DNA of 64,000 bases from Pedobacter sp. ok626 (GTDB lineage: Bacteria > Bacteroidota > Bacteroidia > Sphingobacteriales > Sphingobacteriaceae): positions 62,001-126,000 of the forward strand of contig NZ_FNEX01000022.1 of NCBI RefSeq assembly GCF_900100435.1. The letters are read 5' to 3'. Under the pieces are notes generated by a model, which did no database searches, was not told the DNA's origin, and worked only from the letters and a program-made list of their open reading frames with translations. The first letter of the stretch is position 1; the number at the start of each line of letters is the position of its first letter. The position numbers and the translations under genes were made by a program. Positions 29,161 through 37,329 of this stretch are shown one piece after another.

Positions 29161-29532
29161 TTAAAAAAACATGGGTACAGCAAGTTTAAACCTTTGGTTA
29201 TAAGATTCCGTTTCTGCATATTTGGTTAATTGATTTAGGGTTAGGGTGGCATAATCCAGGAAAAACAAATGGTTTGCAAATGCTTCTGAACTGGATTCCA
29301 GTTTTGAACGTTTGCTTTCCAAAAGCTGCAGGATATAGCCCGAAGTAACCCGCCATCGTTCAAAATGCATCAACCGGGGATTCCATAATTTTTCATAACC
29401 TTCCTTACGTTCATATATGTGCGCACAGAATTTTTGCAGATGGTTTAAAAACTCCGGTATTTCATTAGGAAAAAGCGCATGTAACAACTTGGCCTTTTCC
29501 TTAGTATTGAGTTTTATGATTGGCTTCATCAT
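29161..29532 (-). CDS. Unrecognised mobile-element accessory protein
   Basis: This 123-aa, soluble, helix-rich protein has no recognised domain. It is a paralogue of the product of 28734-29108 at both ends (MKPI.....K.K.L...P; Y-AET-......FALAV/FKLAV). It lies in the same minus-strand run, upstream of its partner. It was probably duplicated within the conjugative element. Function unknown. Confidence 0.65.
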   Translation of the reverse strand: MMKPIIKLNTKEKAKLLHALFPNEIPEFLNHLQKFCAHIYERKEGYEKLWNPRLMHFERWRVTSGYILQLLESKRSKLESSSEAFANHLFFLDYATLTLNQLTKYAETESYNQRFKLAVPMFF

Positions 29533-29576
29533 TCTTAGAACTTAGGGGGCGGAAGTCCGCCCCGTGAATAAATAAA

Positions 29577-29795
29577 CTAATTAATAGCTGTAGTTTTATC
29601 GGCATCCTGTTTGAGTATCACCAGTTTGCTATAAATATCTTTCCAGTAGCTTAAACGTTTCTTATGAAATGCTTCCTCCTCCTGAGTAGGGTTCTTGATT
29701 TCGTAAGTGAGGTACATGGCCACCTGAAAAATGGCCGTTTTCAAATCTGTCACTTCCAGTAGATTTCCTTCCTTATCGATTATATATCGTTTCAT
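29577..29795 (-). CDS. Small unrecognised protein (72 aa)
   Basis: This 72-aa protein begins MKRYIIDKEGNLLEVTDLKTA and has a helical middle (KRLSYWKDIYSKLVILKQ). The composition is gene-like, and it sits in a row of co-oriented genes with short gaps. I recognise no family. It is probably an accessory gene of the conjugative element. Confidence 0.6.
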   Translation of the reverse strand: MKRYIIDKEGNLLEVTDLKTAIFQVAMYLTYEIKNPTQEEEAFHKKRLSYWKDIYSKLVILKQDADKTTAIN

Positions 29796-29837
29796 TGTAT
29801 GAAATTTAGGGGGATTACTCCCCCATTTAATAATCTG

Positions 29838-30917
29838 TTAATTCAAGGCGCTTGCCCCTGTTTTGGTAAAGTCCATGCACAAATCAAATGCGGTTTGTGT
29901 ACGGGTCAAGGCCGTACCCGACATAATGGATTTAAACTTGCTTTCATCGTCTTTATAATTGCGCACATTCTGAAAATAACCCGTTACTGAATTGTAAGCG
30001 CCAAAAACTGTCCCCCTTGTAGTGTTCATTTGTTGCGAAGGACTTGCCATTGCATACTCGTACACATTTTCAACGATATTGTTAAACTGGGTCGAGAGTT
30101 CATCATTCTGAAAATTGCGCAGTTTTTCCAGTACCTCACGATTTGGCACCATAGCCAATTGAATAAGACGTTTTAATTCGGGATCACTGATCCGTACGTG
30201 CGACCACCTGTTATAAATCGCTTCCATTTCAATAGAAAGGCTATTTGATATACCCAGCATCATTTGCGCCTGCTTCAGTTTATCGGTAGCAGTGGCCGTA
30301 TGGCGGATTTTAATGCAGTTTGAATTGTGCCTTAAAGCAGCGTTTAAAGTATTCGCACAAACAATTCTGACAGGTGTAAAAGCGATACTGATACTGCCTG
30401 AACCGTCATGTGAGGAAGTCAAAAACAAATATTGTTCAATTAAATCTTCACGCCCTACCCGAATAAAATCCGGTAGTTTGGCAGTAATAAAGATAACCTG
30501 TCCACGTCCAAGGCATCCGGCCGTTTCATACTTGATCCCAGTTCCCCCACCTACTATGCTATCAAAGAAAGCAAAAGCCTCTGTATTCTGTACTACGTTA
30601 TAATCCTTACCCACTAAACCCAGTACTTCGTCTGTATCGGTTCTCATCGTAGAAAAGAAATCCGGCACTATAATATTAGGCTCAAAGCTGTTCATATACT
30701 CGTCCGTTTCCACGTCATTAAAAACAGCGAAGTTTTCAGAATTGCAGGTAAAAAGCGGGCGTTTCTCAACTTCAAAATTCAAACCTGCGTAGACAATTGC
30801 CTCGCTACTGGTCGGGTAATGCTCAATGATCTGCCCAAGATTGTGCCATGCTTTTTCTTTCACACTGAAAAAACTATGCTGATTGGTATTGCTGTTATAA
30901 TTAAGGTTATGTGACAT
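29838..30917 (-). CDS. DUF932 family phage/plasmid-like protein
   Basis: This 359-aa protein opens with the DUF932 (phage/plasmid-like TIGR03299) pattern: FSVKEKAWHNLGQIIEHYP and later DTDEVLGLVGKDYNVVQNTEAFAFFD, VIFITAKLPDF and VRIVCANTLNAAL. Proteins of this family are common on conjugative and phage elements; their role is not settled, though replication or recombination has been suggested. It supports the view that 28-32 kb is element backbone. Confidence 0.9.
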   Translation of the reverse strand: MSHNLNYNSNTNQHSFFSVKEKAWHNLGQIIEHYPTSSEAIVYAGLNFEVEKRPLFTCNSENFAVFNDVETDEYMNSFEPNIIVPDFFSTMRTDTDEVLGLVGKDYNVVQNTEAFAFFDSIVGGGTGIKYETAGCLGRGQVIFITAKLPDFIRVGREDLIEQYLFLTSSHDGSGSISIAFTPVRIVCANTLNAALRHNSNCIKIRHTATATDKLKQAQMMLGISNSLSIEMEAIYNRWSHVRISDPELKRLIQLAMVPNREVLEKLRNFQNDELSTQFNNIVENVYEYAMASPSQQMNTTRGTVFGAYNSVTGYFQNVRNYKDDESKFKSIMSGTALTRTQTAFDLCMDFTKTGASALN

Positions 30918-30928
30918 GATTTTAAAAA

Positions 30929-31102
30929 TTAAGGGTGATTAAATCCAGTTGCTAAAAGTTCCGTTTCCAGTACCTTCACATTCTCGGTGCTGTCAAAACT
31001 GTATTTAGTCTCCTGTTCAAATTCGGCTACCGTTTCCATCAGGCTATCGGTCTTGCTTTCGACCTCTACCCGAACGATGATATATAAAATGTGATTTTTC
31101 AT
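30929..31102 (-). CDS. Small unrecognised protein (57 aa)
   Basis: I chose the start at 31102 (MKNHILYIIVRVEVESKTD). The frame continues upstream to 31204, but that part looks non-coding. The sequence is acidic with a beta-like N-terminus (ILYIIVRVEV) and ends GFNHP. It sits 11 nt upstream of the DUF932 gene. No family recognised. Confidence 0.5.
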   Translation of the reverse strand: MKNHILYIIVRVEVESKTDSLMETVAEFEQETKYSFDSTENVKVLETELLATGFNHP

Positions 31103-31291
31103 ACTTAGGAATTTTAGGCAGCTGGTTAAACCTTTCCAGCTGCTGATAAAATGCCGAGGGGTTATTTTACTTAAATTCCAAGCCATACCCCGGCTCATAC
31201 ACATGGTCTAGGAATTCGATAAAAGCCCTTTCCATACTTAAATATTTAGGTGAATACTGACGCCCCCGCCTAAACAGGGGCGCTGGTATAT

Positions 31292-31846
31292 TTAAGCAGG
31301 AATAAGGTTAACGATGTCGGTTTCGACCTCTTCGAGTTTTTCAGTGCAAAGGCTGTTCACCTGCTCGGCAACGCCTTTAATGATCGTAGGGTTTTTAGTG
31401 GTAAAGGTTTTACCATTGTCATCCTTAATGGTGAGTAGACAGCCTTGATAATAGTTGCCATCTGTTTCGTCCGCATTGTCTTTTAAAACCAACTCGAATT
31501 CGTCCAGCGTGGTAATGATATTTTTTAAATTGTCCCTGTGCCTGATCTTACGGGCTAATTCGTCCCCGAGTTTAATATGACGTTCCAGTATTGCCCTTTG
31601 CTCGGCAATCTTTTCGACTATACTTTTTTTGATCTCTAATTTGGTAGGTTCGGACTTCGCCTTTTCCGCTTCTTGATTTACATTTACAAATCCACCTTTT
31701 GTGCTTTCCGCTTTTGGCTCTTTGCCTGTTTCCTCCTTTTGCGATACCGCATTTACCGGATTACCTGCTACAAATTGAGGGGCTTTTTTGTCTGCTACGG
31801 CGTTTGTTCCTTTAACCTCTGCGCCTGTTTTTACTTTAGTTTCCAT
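31292..31846 (-). CDS. Unrecognised element protein with disordered N-terminus and coiled-coil
   Basis: This 184-aa protein has a disordered first third rich in Lys, Glu, Ala and Pro. A probable coiled coil follows (about 68-115; LEIKKSIVEKIAEQRAILER and LGDELARKIRHRDNLKNIIT). Near the C-terminus there is a beta region containing YYQGCLLTIKDDNGKTFTTK. It lies directly downstream of the structured non-coding region at 31936-32058. No known function is recognised; similar small proteins occur on Bacteroidota conjugative elements. Confidence 0.65.
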   Translation of the reverse strand: METKVKTGAEVKGTNAVADKKAPQFVAGNPVNAVSQKEETGKEPKAESTKGGFVNVNQEAEKAKSEPTKLEIKKSIVEKIAEQRAILERHIKLGDELARKIRHRDNLKNIITTLDEFELVLKDNADETDGNYYQGCLLTIKDDNGKTFTTKNPTIIKGVAEQVNSLCTEKLEEVETDIVNLIPA

Positions 31847-31935
31847 TTTTTATGGGTTTTAATTTGTCCACCCTACCTACTACCCTTCGGCAGGAGCCAC
31901 TGCTGGCTTTTTGTTAAGCACCCTCGCCTGATTAA

Positions 31936-32058
31936 GCAGGGGGTACAGGCAAGGCTTTTGGAAAAAAAATACAACCCGAAGGCGCAGCCGAGGTGTGGAG
32001 ATTTTTTTTTCAAAACCAGCGGAGCAAAGCGGAGCCGGCTTGACTAGGTGCCCCCTGC
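31936..32058. repeat. Long imperfect inverted-repeat (cruciform) structure in a gene-free gap
   Basis: The gap 31847-32148 holds a nested inverted repeat. The outer arms are GCAGGGGGTAC (31936-31946) and GTGCCCCCTGC (32048-32058). The inner arms are TTTTGGAAAAAAAAT (ending at 31970) and ATTTTTTTTTCAAAA (from 32001), with one mismatch. The apex, about 30 nt, contains GGCGCAGCCGAGGTGTGG. A GC-rich repeat, AGCGGAGCAAAGCGGAGCC, follows the inner stem. It could be an origin of transfer, a structured RNA or a regulatory element. No function is assigned. Confidence 0.6.
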
Positions 32059-32148
32059 ATATCAGAACTTTCGAAACAAACAGCCTAATACTTACCAGTT
32101 AAGCAAGCTTAAAAAACCTTAAAAAAATGGTGTAAAATAGCCAGGCAT

Positions 32149-32760
32149 TTAGCTATACTCAAAGAAGCTGCCTGGCTCCTGCCCAGGTGGGCGGTAGATA
32201 TATACAGGTTTGTAGGTGGGTACGGATGCCGGGGATATGCGCCCTGCCAGCTCCAATGCCGCCAGCACGGTGCAGGATTTAGCGATGCCCATGCCTTTGA
32301 ACCTGCAAAGTTGCTCCAGGGTCATGCTTTTCAGACCAGACAGGTCTGCGCCCTGCCCGGCCAGTATGCGCTGGGCTAGTACAATTGATGATTCATTCGG
32401 CGTGCCCGAACCAATCAATATCGCCAATAGCTCTGCATCACCAAGCTGGGCTGCACCCAGCGCCATAAGCCTTTCCCTCGGCCGCTGTTCCGGTGCCATT
32501 CCCTTTATGCCCTTTGACGCTTTGGCCTCAGCATGAATTTCATTCATGCCTTTATATTCTGCACCATACCATGCAGCACTTTGAAACAGCGAAGAGAAGG
32601 CCTGGATGAATTCAGCGAATTGATTTTCAAAAACAATCACCTCCCACCTCTTATAGCTACCATCTGGTTGCTGCTCGCTGCGAGTGATCTGGATATAATT
32701 ACTGTTGTTCTCTGCACGCTTGAAATCCAGGAAATAATGCCTGTTTCCCTGGTTATGCAA
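32149..32760 (-). CDS. PUR-like (DUF3276-type) / RadC N-terminal domain fusion protein
   Basis: This 203-aa protein's first part (about 8-60; HYFLDFKRAENNSNYIQITR then YKRWEVIVFENQFAEFI) resembles the PUR-alpha-like ssDNA-binding domain of Bacteroidota. Residues about 92-172 match the RadC N-terminal helix-hairpin-helix region (RPRERLMALGAAQLGDAELL, LIGSGTPNESS, RFKGMGIAKSCTVLAALELA). The RadC MPN/JAB domain that should follow is absent; the protein ends with a Pro-rich tail. No ATG is available: the only upstream start is TTG at 32760, 21 nt after an in-frame stop. It may act on single-stranded DNA during transfer, but that is inference. Confidence 0.7.
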   Translation of the reverse strand: MHNQGNRHYFLDFKRAENNSNYIQITRSEQQPDGSYKRWEVIVFENQFAEFIQAFSSLFQSAAWYGAEYKGMNEIHAEAKASKGIKGMAPEQRPRERLMALGAAQLGDAELLAILIGSGTPNESSIVLAQRILAGQGADLSGLKSMTLEQLCRFKGMGIAKSCTVLAALELAGRISPASVPTYKPVYIYRPPGQEPGSFFEYS

Positions 32761-32807
32761 AGCTTTCCATAAACGTGGTTATGGAAACTAAAATATAATG
32801 GAAAGCT
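32761..32807. repeat. Inverted repeat upstream of the RIT recombinase genes
   Basis: AGCTTTCCAT (32761-32770) and ATGGAAAGCT (32798-32807) form a perfect 10-bp inverted repeat. A smaller one, CCATAA...TTATGG (32767-32784), is nested inside. It sits directly against the 5' end of the PUR-RadC(N) gene and about 110 nt before the first recombinase, where the left end or a recombinase-binding site of the RIT element would be expected. Confidence 0.4.
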
Positions 32808-32913
32808 ATCTTGTTTTGAATCAATTAGCTAAGTCTTTAACCGGGTTTATTAATAATCTGACTTTACATTATTTTGTTCTGAGCAATAGTGCTTTAACTA
32901 AATAATTATTAAG

Positions 32914-34176
32914 ATGAAAAAACAAACCATTGATGATTTACTTATGAAGTTTGACAGCCATTTAAGAGAACTTCGGCGGCACTCCTACACCATAAGTCAA
33001 TACTGGCAAATTTGGAAGTTGCTCAGAACTTATATGTCGAATAGCGGAATTACTTACTTCGATCCAGGCGTTGGCAAAGAATTTATTGACATTAGGCTAG
33101 GAAAATATGATTATAATTCACTTGATAGACAGCAAAAGCGGTTGGTTAACGTAATCGATGCTCTCTATTTATTTCAGAAGTCGGGTACAATAGCACTGGG
33201 TAGGTCTCCCCAAAGAAGGAAACCACCGCTGGTTTTCGAAGGAAAAGCGGGTGAAGTAATAAAAACTTATATAGAAACAAATGCCAAGGTATACTCGTTA
33301 AGGCCGGGTACTATCTACAAGCACACTATTGCCCTTCATGAGTTTTTAGCATTTATTACAAGTGAAGGTTTGGTAGATGTTTCTGAATTAGCCGAAAGAC
33401 ACATTTTAGCGCTTATAGAACTTGTAAGTTCTAAATCTGCCTATAGAAGATTCCTGATGCTTACTGTTGTAAAAGGTTTTCTCGGATATATATACGAGGA
33501 AGGATTAACAGGTAAAGATCTATCCTTTTTAATTCCTAAAACCAATTATAAAAGCCAACCGAAGCTACCATCTGTATATTCTTCAGATGAAATAAAGTCA
33601 GTGCTTAGTACGATTGACAGATCTAGTGCTATAGGAAAGAGAAATTATGCGATGCTTTTGCTTGCAACTAAACTTGGTTTAAGAATATCAGACATCGCTG
33701 GGTTGACGTTTGAAAACTTTAATTGGGACACAGGTATAATCAAACTTTATCAGTTCAAAACGGGAAAGGAAATTACTTTACCAATTTTACCAGAGGTAGG
33801 AAATGCCATTATAAATTATCTAAAATACGGAAGACCAGTCTCTGATGATAACCATTGCTTCTTAAAACACTTCTACCCTTATTTAAGGTTAAATCCACAA
33901 GACGTCAGTTATGCAGCTAGATATTATTTCCGGCATTCTAAAGTAGATGTGAAAGACAGAAAGCATGGTGCACATGCACTAAGACATAGTTTTGCGACAC
34001 ATTTACTTGACAATAACGTCAGTTTTCCTGTAATATCTGAAACGCTGGGACATAGTCAAACGGAATCAACGATGTATTATCTACGTGTTAGTAAGCAGCA
34101 ATTGAGCCAGTGTGCGCTTGATGTTTTATTGGTTCCTATAAGCTTCTATACTCAGGAAGGAGGATTTGCATCATGA
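32914..34176 (+). CDS. ritA: Tyrosine recombinase, first of a recombinase trio (RIT element)
   Basis: This 420-aa protein has an N-terminal SAM-like DNA-binding region and a C-terminal tyrosine recombinase catalytic domain. The catalytic residues are visible: Arg257 (LGLRISDI), His354-xx-Arg357 (HALRHSFATHLL), His380 (LGHSQTES) and the nucleophile Tyr389. The stop overlaps the ATG of the next recombinase by 4 nt (ATGA). Three co-oriented, overlapping tyrosine recombinases of about 420, 329 and 337 residues are the definition of a Recombinase-in-Trio element. The symbol is given by position in the trio. Confidence 0.85.
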   Translation: MKKQTIDDLLMKFDSHLRELRRHSYTISQYWQIWKLLRTYMSNSGITYFDPGVGKEFIDIRLGKYDYNSLDRQQKRLVNVIDALYLFQKSGTIALGRSPQRRKPPLVFEGKAGEVIKTYIETNAKVYSLRPGTIYKHTIALHEFLAFITSEGLVDVSELAERHILALIELVSSKSAYRRFLMLTVVKGFLGYIYEEGLTGKDLSFLIPKTNYKSQPKLPSVYSSDEIKSVLSTIDRSSAIGKRNYAMLLLATKLGLRISDIAGLTFENFNWDTGIIKLYQFKTGKEITLPILPEVGNAIINYLKYGRPVSDDNHCFLKHFYPYLRLNPQDVSYAARYYFRHSKVDVKDRKHGAHALRHSFATHLLDNNVSFPVISETLGHSQTESTMYYLRVSKQQLSQCALDVLLVPISFYTQEGGFAS

Positions 34177-35162
34177 AGCCCCTTTATTATAGTATATATG
34201 GCCCACTAATCATCGAGTATATTGCCATGAAACGTGGCCTTGGTTATAGATATAACAACATTGAATACTCGTACACACAATTTGACCGATTAGTGTCACA
34301 AAGGGATGAAACAACAATAGGACTTTCAAAGGAGCTTTGTGACCAGTGGTGTGCAAAACGTCCTAATGAATCTGATAAGGGTTGGTATGTCAGGATTCGA
34401 CATGTTAGACAGTTTTCATCCTATTTAATTACGTTGGGATATACATCTTTTTTGCCCAGACTGCCCAAAACAAGATCAACTTACACTCCATATATCTATT
34501 CTGAAGGAGAAATTGCATCGATATTCAAATCAGCAGACGATCTCAAAACCAATTTCATGTGTAATAATTCGATGGTATTAATCATTCCTTGTTTAATAAG
34601 ATTATTATATGGCTCTGGCATAAGGTTAAGCGAGGCTTTGACGTTGTCGCGTAAGGATGTGGATATTGATGATAGAGTCATTACACTGCGACACACCAAG
34701 AACGGAACGGATCGACTGGTTCCAATTTCTGCGTCTCTTGCGCAAGTAATAAAGGATTATCTTGACGCAAGGGAGCACTTTCCAATCAGAAGATCAACTA
34801 ATCTACTCTTTGTACACCCCAATGGATTATCTTGTTATCCCACATCAGCATATAGGTGGTTCCGGAAAATCCTTGCTGCAGCTAATATACCTTTTATTGG
34901 TAATCACCAAGGGCCGCATTTACACGATTTAAGGCACACATTCAGCGTGCATTCGCTTGCGAAAATGGCGGAAAGTGGTATTGATCTGTATCATTCATTA
35001 CCAATATTATCTACTTATCTGGGGCATTCAAGCATCTCAAGTACAAATGATTATGTACGTCTTACCAGTGAAATGTACCCGTCAATCCTATCAAAAGTCA
35101 ACAATATATGTCCATACCTTTTTCCAACTGTTTATGAAGATACAAACAATGAAAACAGTTGA
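34173..35162 (+). CDS. ritB: Tyrosine recombinase, second of the RIT trio
   Basis: This 329-aa protein has a catalytic domain with Arg in YGSGIRLSEAL, His-xx-Arg in HDLRHTFSVHSL, and His plus Tyr in YLGHSSISSTNDYVRL. Its start overlaps the first recombinase by 4 nt and its end overlaps the third by 14 nt, so all three are translated from one message. In RIT elements the three recombinases are thought to act together on the element ends. No accessory gene is embedded between them. Confidence 0.85.
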   Translation: MKPLYYSIYGPLIIEYIAMKRGLGYRYNNIEYSYTQFDRLVSQRDETTIGLSKELCDQWCAKRPNESDKGWYVRIRHVRQFSSYLITLGYTSFLPRLPKTRSTYTPYIYSEGEIASIFKSADDLKTNFMCNNSMVLIIPCLIRLLYGSGIRLSEALTLSRKDVDIDDRVITLRHTKNGTDRLVPISASLAQVIKDYLDAREHFPIRRSTNLLFVHPNGLSCYPTSAYRWFRKILAAANIPFIGNHQGPHLHDLRHTFSVHSLAKMAESGIDLYHSLPILSTYLGHSSISSTNDYVRLTSEMYPSILSKVNNICPYLFPTVYEDTNNENS

Positions 35163-36162
35163 TTTTCCAAGGAGTCTGGCAAATTTTCTTACAAAATACC
35201 TTCCTGGAGAAAGGGGTATGAGTAAAAATACGATCGACTCCTATAGAACTACCTTTATACTGTTAATATCCTTTATGAAAGAGCAAAAAGGTATTTTTCC
35301 AGAAAAGCTAGTATTCAATGACTTGACAAAAACAATTATTGAAAGCTTTCTAAATTACCTGGAAAACGACAGGCTTTGTTCAGCTTCTACGCGCAACGTT
35401 AGGTTAGCCGCTTTGCACTCATTCTTTAAGTATGTTCAATATGAATGGCCTGAACACCTCGATGAATGTAGAAAGATACTATCGATAAAAGTAAAAAAGG
35501 CCAAAAAAGGCTCAATGAATTATTTAACATTGGAAGGAATCAAACTCTTGTTATCTCAACCTGACCTCTCAACCAGTACAGGACTTCGGGATCTGGCAAT
35601 GCTCGCATTAATGTATGATACCGGATGCCGAGTTCAGGAGATCATCGATCTTCATCCTTCTAGTCTAAGACTTAATAAGCCATACACAATTAAGTTAGTT
35701 GGCAAAGGCAATAAAGCTAGAATAGTCCCCCTGATGGAAAATCAAGTTGCTCATTTGAAGAATTATATGTCAAAGAATCATCTTTTTGAGGTATATGCAA
35801 ACATGTATCCCTTATTTTTCAATAAAAGGAAAGAGAAGCTAACAAGAGCAGGTGTGACATACATTCTTGATAAATATCTTTGCATGGCTAAAATCCAGGA
35901 TTCCACCTTATTTCAGGGTAAAATCAGTTGTCATTCATTAAGACACTCTAAAGCCATGCACTTGCTTCAAGCCGGAGTAAATCTGGTTTACATTAGAGAT
36001 ATTCTTGGACACACGTCAGTAACAACTACAGAAATCTATGCTAGAGCAGATTCTAAACAAAAACGCGAAGCAATAGAAAATGCCTACGTAGATCTAGTAG
36101 ACAAAGAGATACCTGTCTGGGTTGACAATGAGAATTTGTTGAGCTGGTTGAAAAACCTTTAA
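35149..36162 (+). CDS. ritC: Tyrosine recombinase, third of the RIT trio
   Basis: I chose the ATG at 35149 (MKTVDFPRSLANFLTKYLPG, 337 aa). The longer frame from 34957 lies inside ritB and has no similarity there. The N-terminal SAM-like domain (MSKNTIDSYRTTFILLISFM) is followed by catalytic motifs Arg in TGCRVQEII, His-xx-Arg in HSLRHSKAMHLLQAG, and His/Tyr in ILGHTSVTTTEIYARA. All catalytic residues are intact, so the trio looks functional. It converges with the acr3 gene across the inverted repeat at 36168-36225. Confidence 0.85.
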   Translation: MKTVDFPRSLANFLTKYLPGERGMSKNTIDSYRTTFILLISFMKEQKGIFPEKLVFNDLTKTIIESFLNYLENDRLCSASTRNVRLAALHSFFKYVQYEWPEHLDECRKILSIKVKKAKKGSMNYLTLEGIKLLLSQPDLSTSTGLRDLAMLALMYDTGCRVQEIIDLHPSSLRLNKPYTIKLVGKGNKARIVPLMENQVAHLKNYMSKNHLFEVYANMYPLFFNKRKEKLTRAGVTYILDKYLCMAKIQDSTLFQGKISCHSLRHSKAMHLLQAGVNLVYIRDILGHTSVTTTEIYARADSKQKREAIENAYVDLVDKEIPVWVDNENLLSWLKNL

Positions 36163-36167
36163 ATAAT

Positions 36168-36225
36168 ATAAAGTGGGTTGTCTATATTTATGCAAATTAT
36201 GCTGGAATAGGGCAACCCACTTTAT
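36168..36225. repeat. 13-bp perfect inverted repeat after ritC
   Basis: ATAAAGTGGGTTG (36168-36180) and CAACCCACTTTAT (36213-36225) are perfect inverted repeats separated by 32 nt. They lie just after the ritC stop and before the end of the convergent acr3 gene. It could be the right end of the RIT element or a shared transcription barrier; the long loop and lack of a T-run make an ordinary intrinsic terminator less likely. Confidence 0.45.
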
Positions 36226-36247
36226 AAAGTACGCGTTTGAGTAGTCT

Positions 36248-37327
36248 TTATTTTGTAATTTCTGTAACTGTATAATACTTTTTTCTGAACCAAAAGGCAA
36301 GGTTAACTAGGGCAATCAAAGCAGGAACTTCAACGAGAGGTCCTATAACACCTGCAAAGGCTTGTCCGGAATTGATGCCGAATACACCGATGGCAACAGC
36401 AATAGCCAGTTCAAAGTTGTTACCTGTAGCGGTAAATGCTATCGAAGTACTTTTGGAGTAATCAGCTCCAAAATAACGTCCTGCAAAAAAGCTAACCACA
36501 AACATGATAGAGAAATAGATGACAAGCGGAATAGCAATTCTTACCACGTCCATAGGGATCTGAACGATCAATTCACCTTTCAAACTAAACATCACTACAA
36601 TAGTAAAGAGCAATGCGATCAAAGTGATTGGTGAGATAAGGGGAATAAATTTATTTTGAAACCATTCTTCTCCTTTCATAGCGATTAGTGCATATCTACT
36701 GATTACCCCCATCGCAAACGGGATACCCAAATAAATCCCCACACTTTTAGCAATTTCCGAAATGGTAATGTTAACATCCAGACCTTGAAGACCAAAATAT
36801 GGTGGAAGGACAGTGATGAAGATGTACGCAAATACACTGTATAACAATACCTGAAAAATACTATTAAGCGCAATTAGTCCAGCGGCATATTCACGGTTTC
36901 CTTCAGCAAGTTCATTCCAAACCACAACCATTGCTATACATCTGGCCAAGCCAATTAGAATCAATCCAACCATATATTCAGGATAGTCCCGTAAAAAGGT
37001 AATGGCAAGAAAAAACATCAGTATCGGACCAATTACCCAGTTCAATACTAATGAAACACTTAACACCCTGGTATCTTTAAATACTTTACCCATTTGCTCA
37101 TACTTAACTTTAGCCAATGGTGGGTACATCATCAAAATCAACCCTATTGCTAATGGAATATTTGTTGTTCCATTGGAAAATGAGTTGATGAAACCTGAAG
37201 AAGACGGAATAAAAAAACCAATGGATACACCAATAGCCATAGCCAGGAAAATCCAAAGCGTGAGGTAACGATCTAAAAAGCTTAATTTTTTTCGCTCAAC
37301 TGCAGGGGTACAAATATTTGCAGACAT
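36248..37327 (-). CDS. acr3: ACR3-family arsenite efflux permease
   Basis: This 359-aa protein has about ten membrane helices and clear ACR3 motifs: LILMMYPPLAKVKYEQM, GLILIGLARCIAMVVVWNELA with the conserved Cys, and FTATGNNFELAIAVAIGVFG. It exports arsenite (and perhaps antimonite) across the inner membrane using the proton gradient. It is the last gene of the ars operon and starts 2 nt after the arsenate reductase stop. Confidence 0.95.
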   Translation of the reverse strand: MSANICTPAVERKKLSFLDRYLTLWIFLAMAIGVSIGFFIPSSSGFINSFSNGTTNIPLAIGLILMMYPPLAKVKYEQMGKVFKDTRVLSVSLVLNWVIGPILMFFLAITFLRDYPEYMVGLILIGLARCIAMVVVWNELAEGNREYAAGLIALNSIFQVLLYSVFAYIFITVLPPYFGLQGLDVNITISEIAKSVGIYLGIPFAMGVISRYALIAMKGEEWFQNKFIPLISPITLIALLFTIVVMFSLKGELIVQIPMDVVRIAIPLVIYFSIMFVVSFFAGRYFGADYSKSTSIAFTATGNNFELAIAVAIGVFGINSGQAFAGVIGPLVEVPALIALVNLAFWFRKKYYTVTEITK

Positions 37328-37329
37328 AG

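Noticed and set aside
29838..30917. DUF932 protein as an anti-restriction or defence gene
   Set aside because: Nothing in the sequence supports that; the family role is unresolved.
34957..35148. N-terminal extension of the third recombinase (frame open from 34957)
   Set aside because: It overlaps ritB completely, has no recombinase-like sequence, and a good ATG at 35149 gives a normal-length protein.
32753..36196. 9-bp direct repeat TTATGCAAA on either side of the RIT genes (32753-32761 and 36188-36196) as a target duplication
   Set aside because: It is short and AT-rich, the right copy lies inside the loop of another inverted repeat, and chance occurrence is quite possible.
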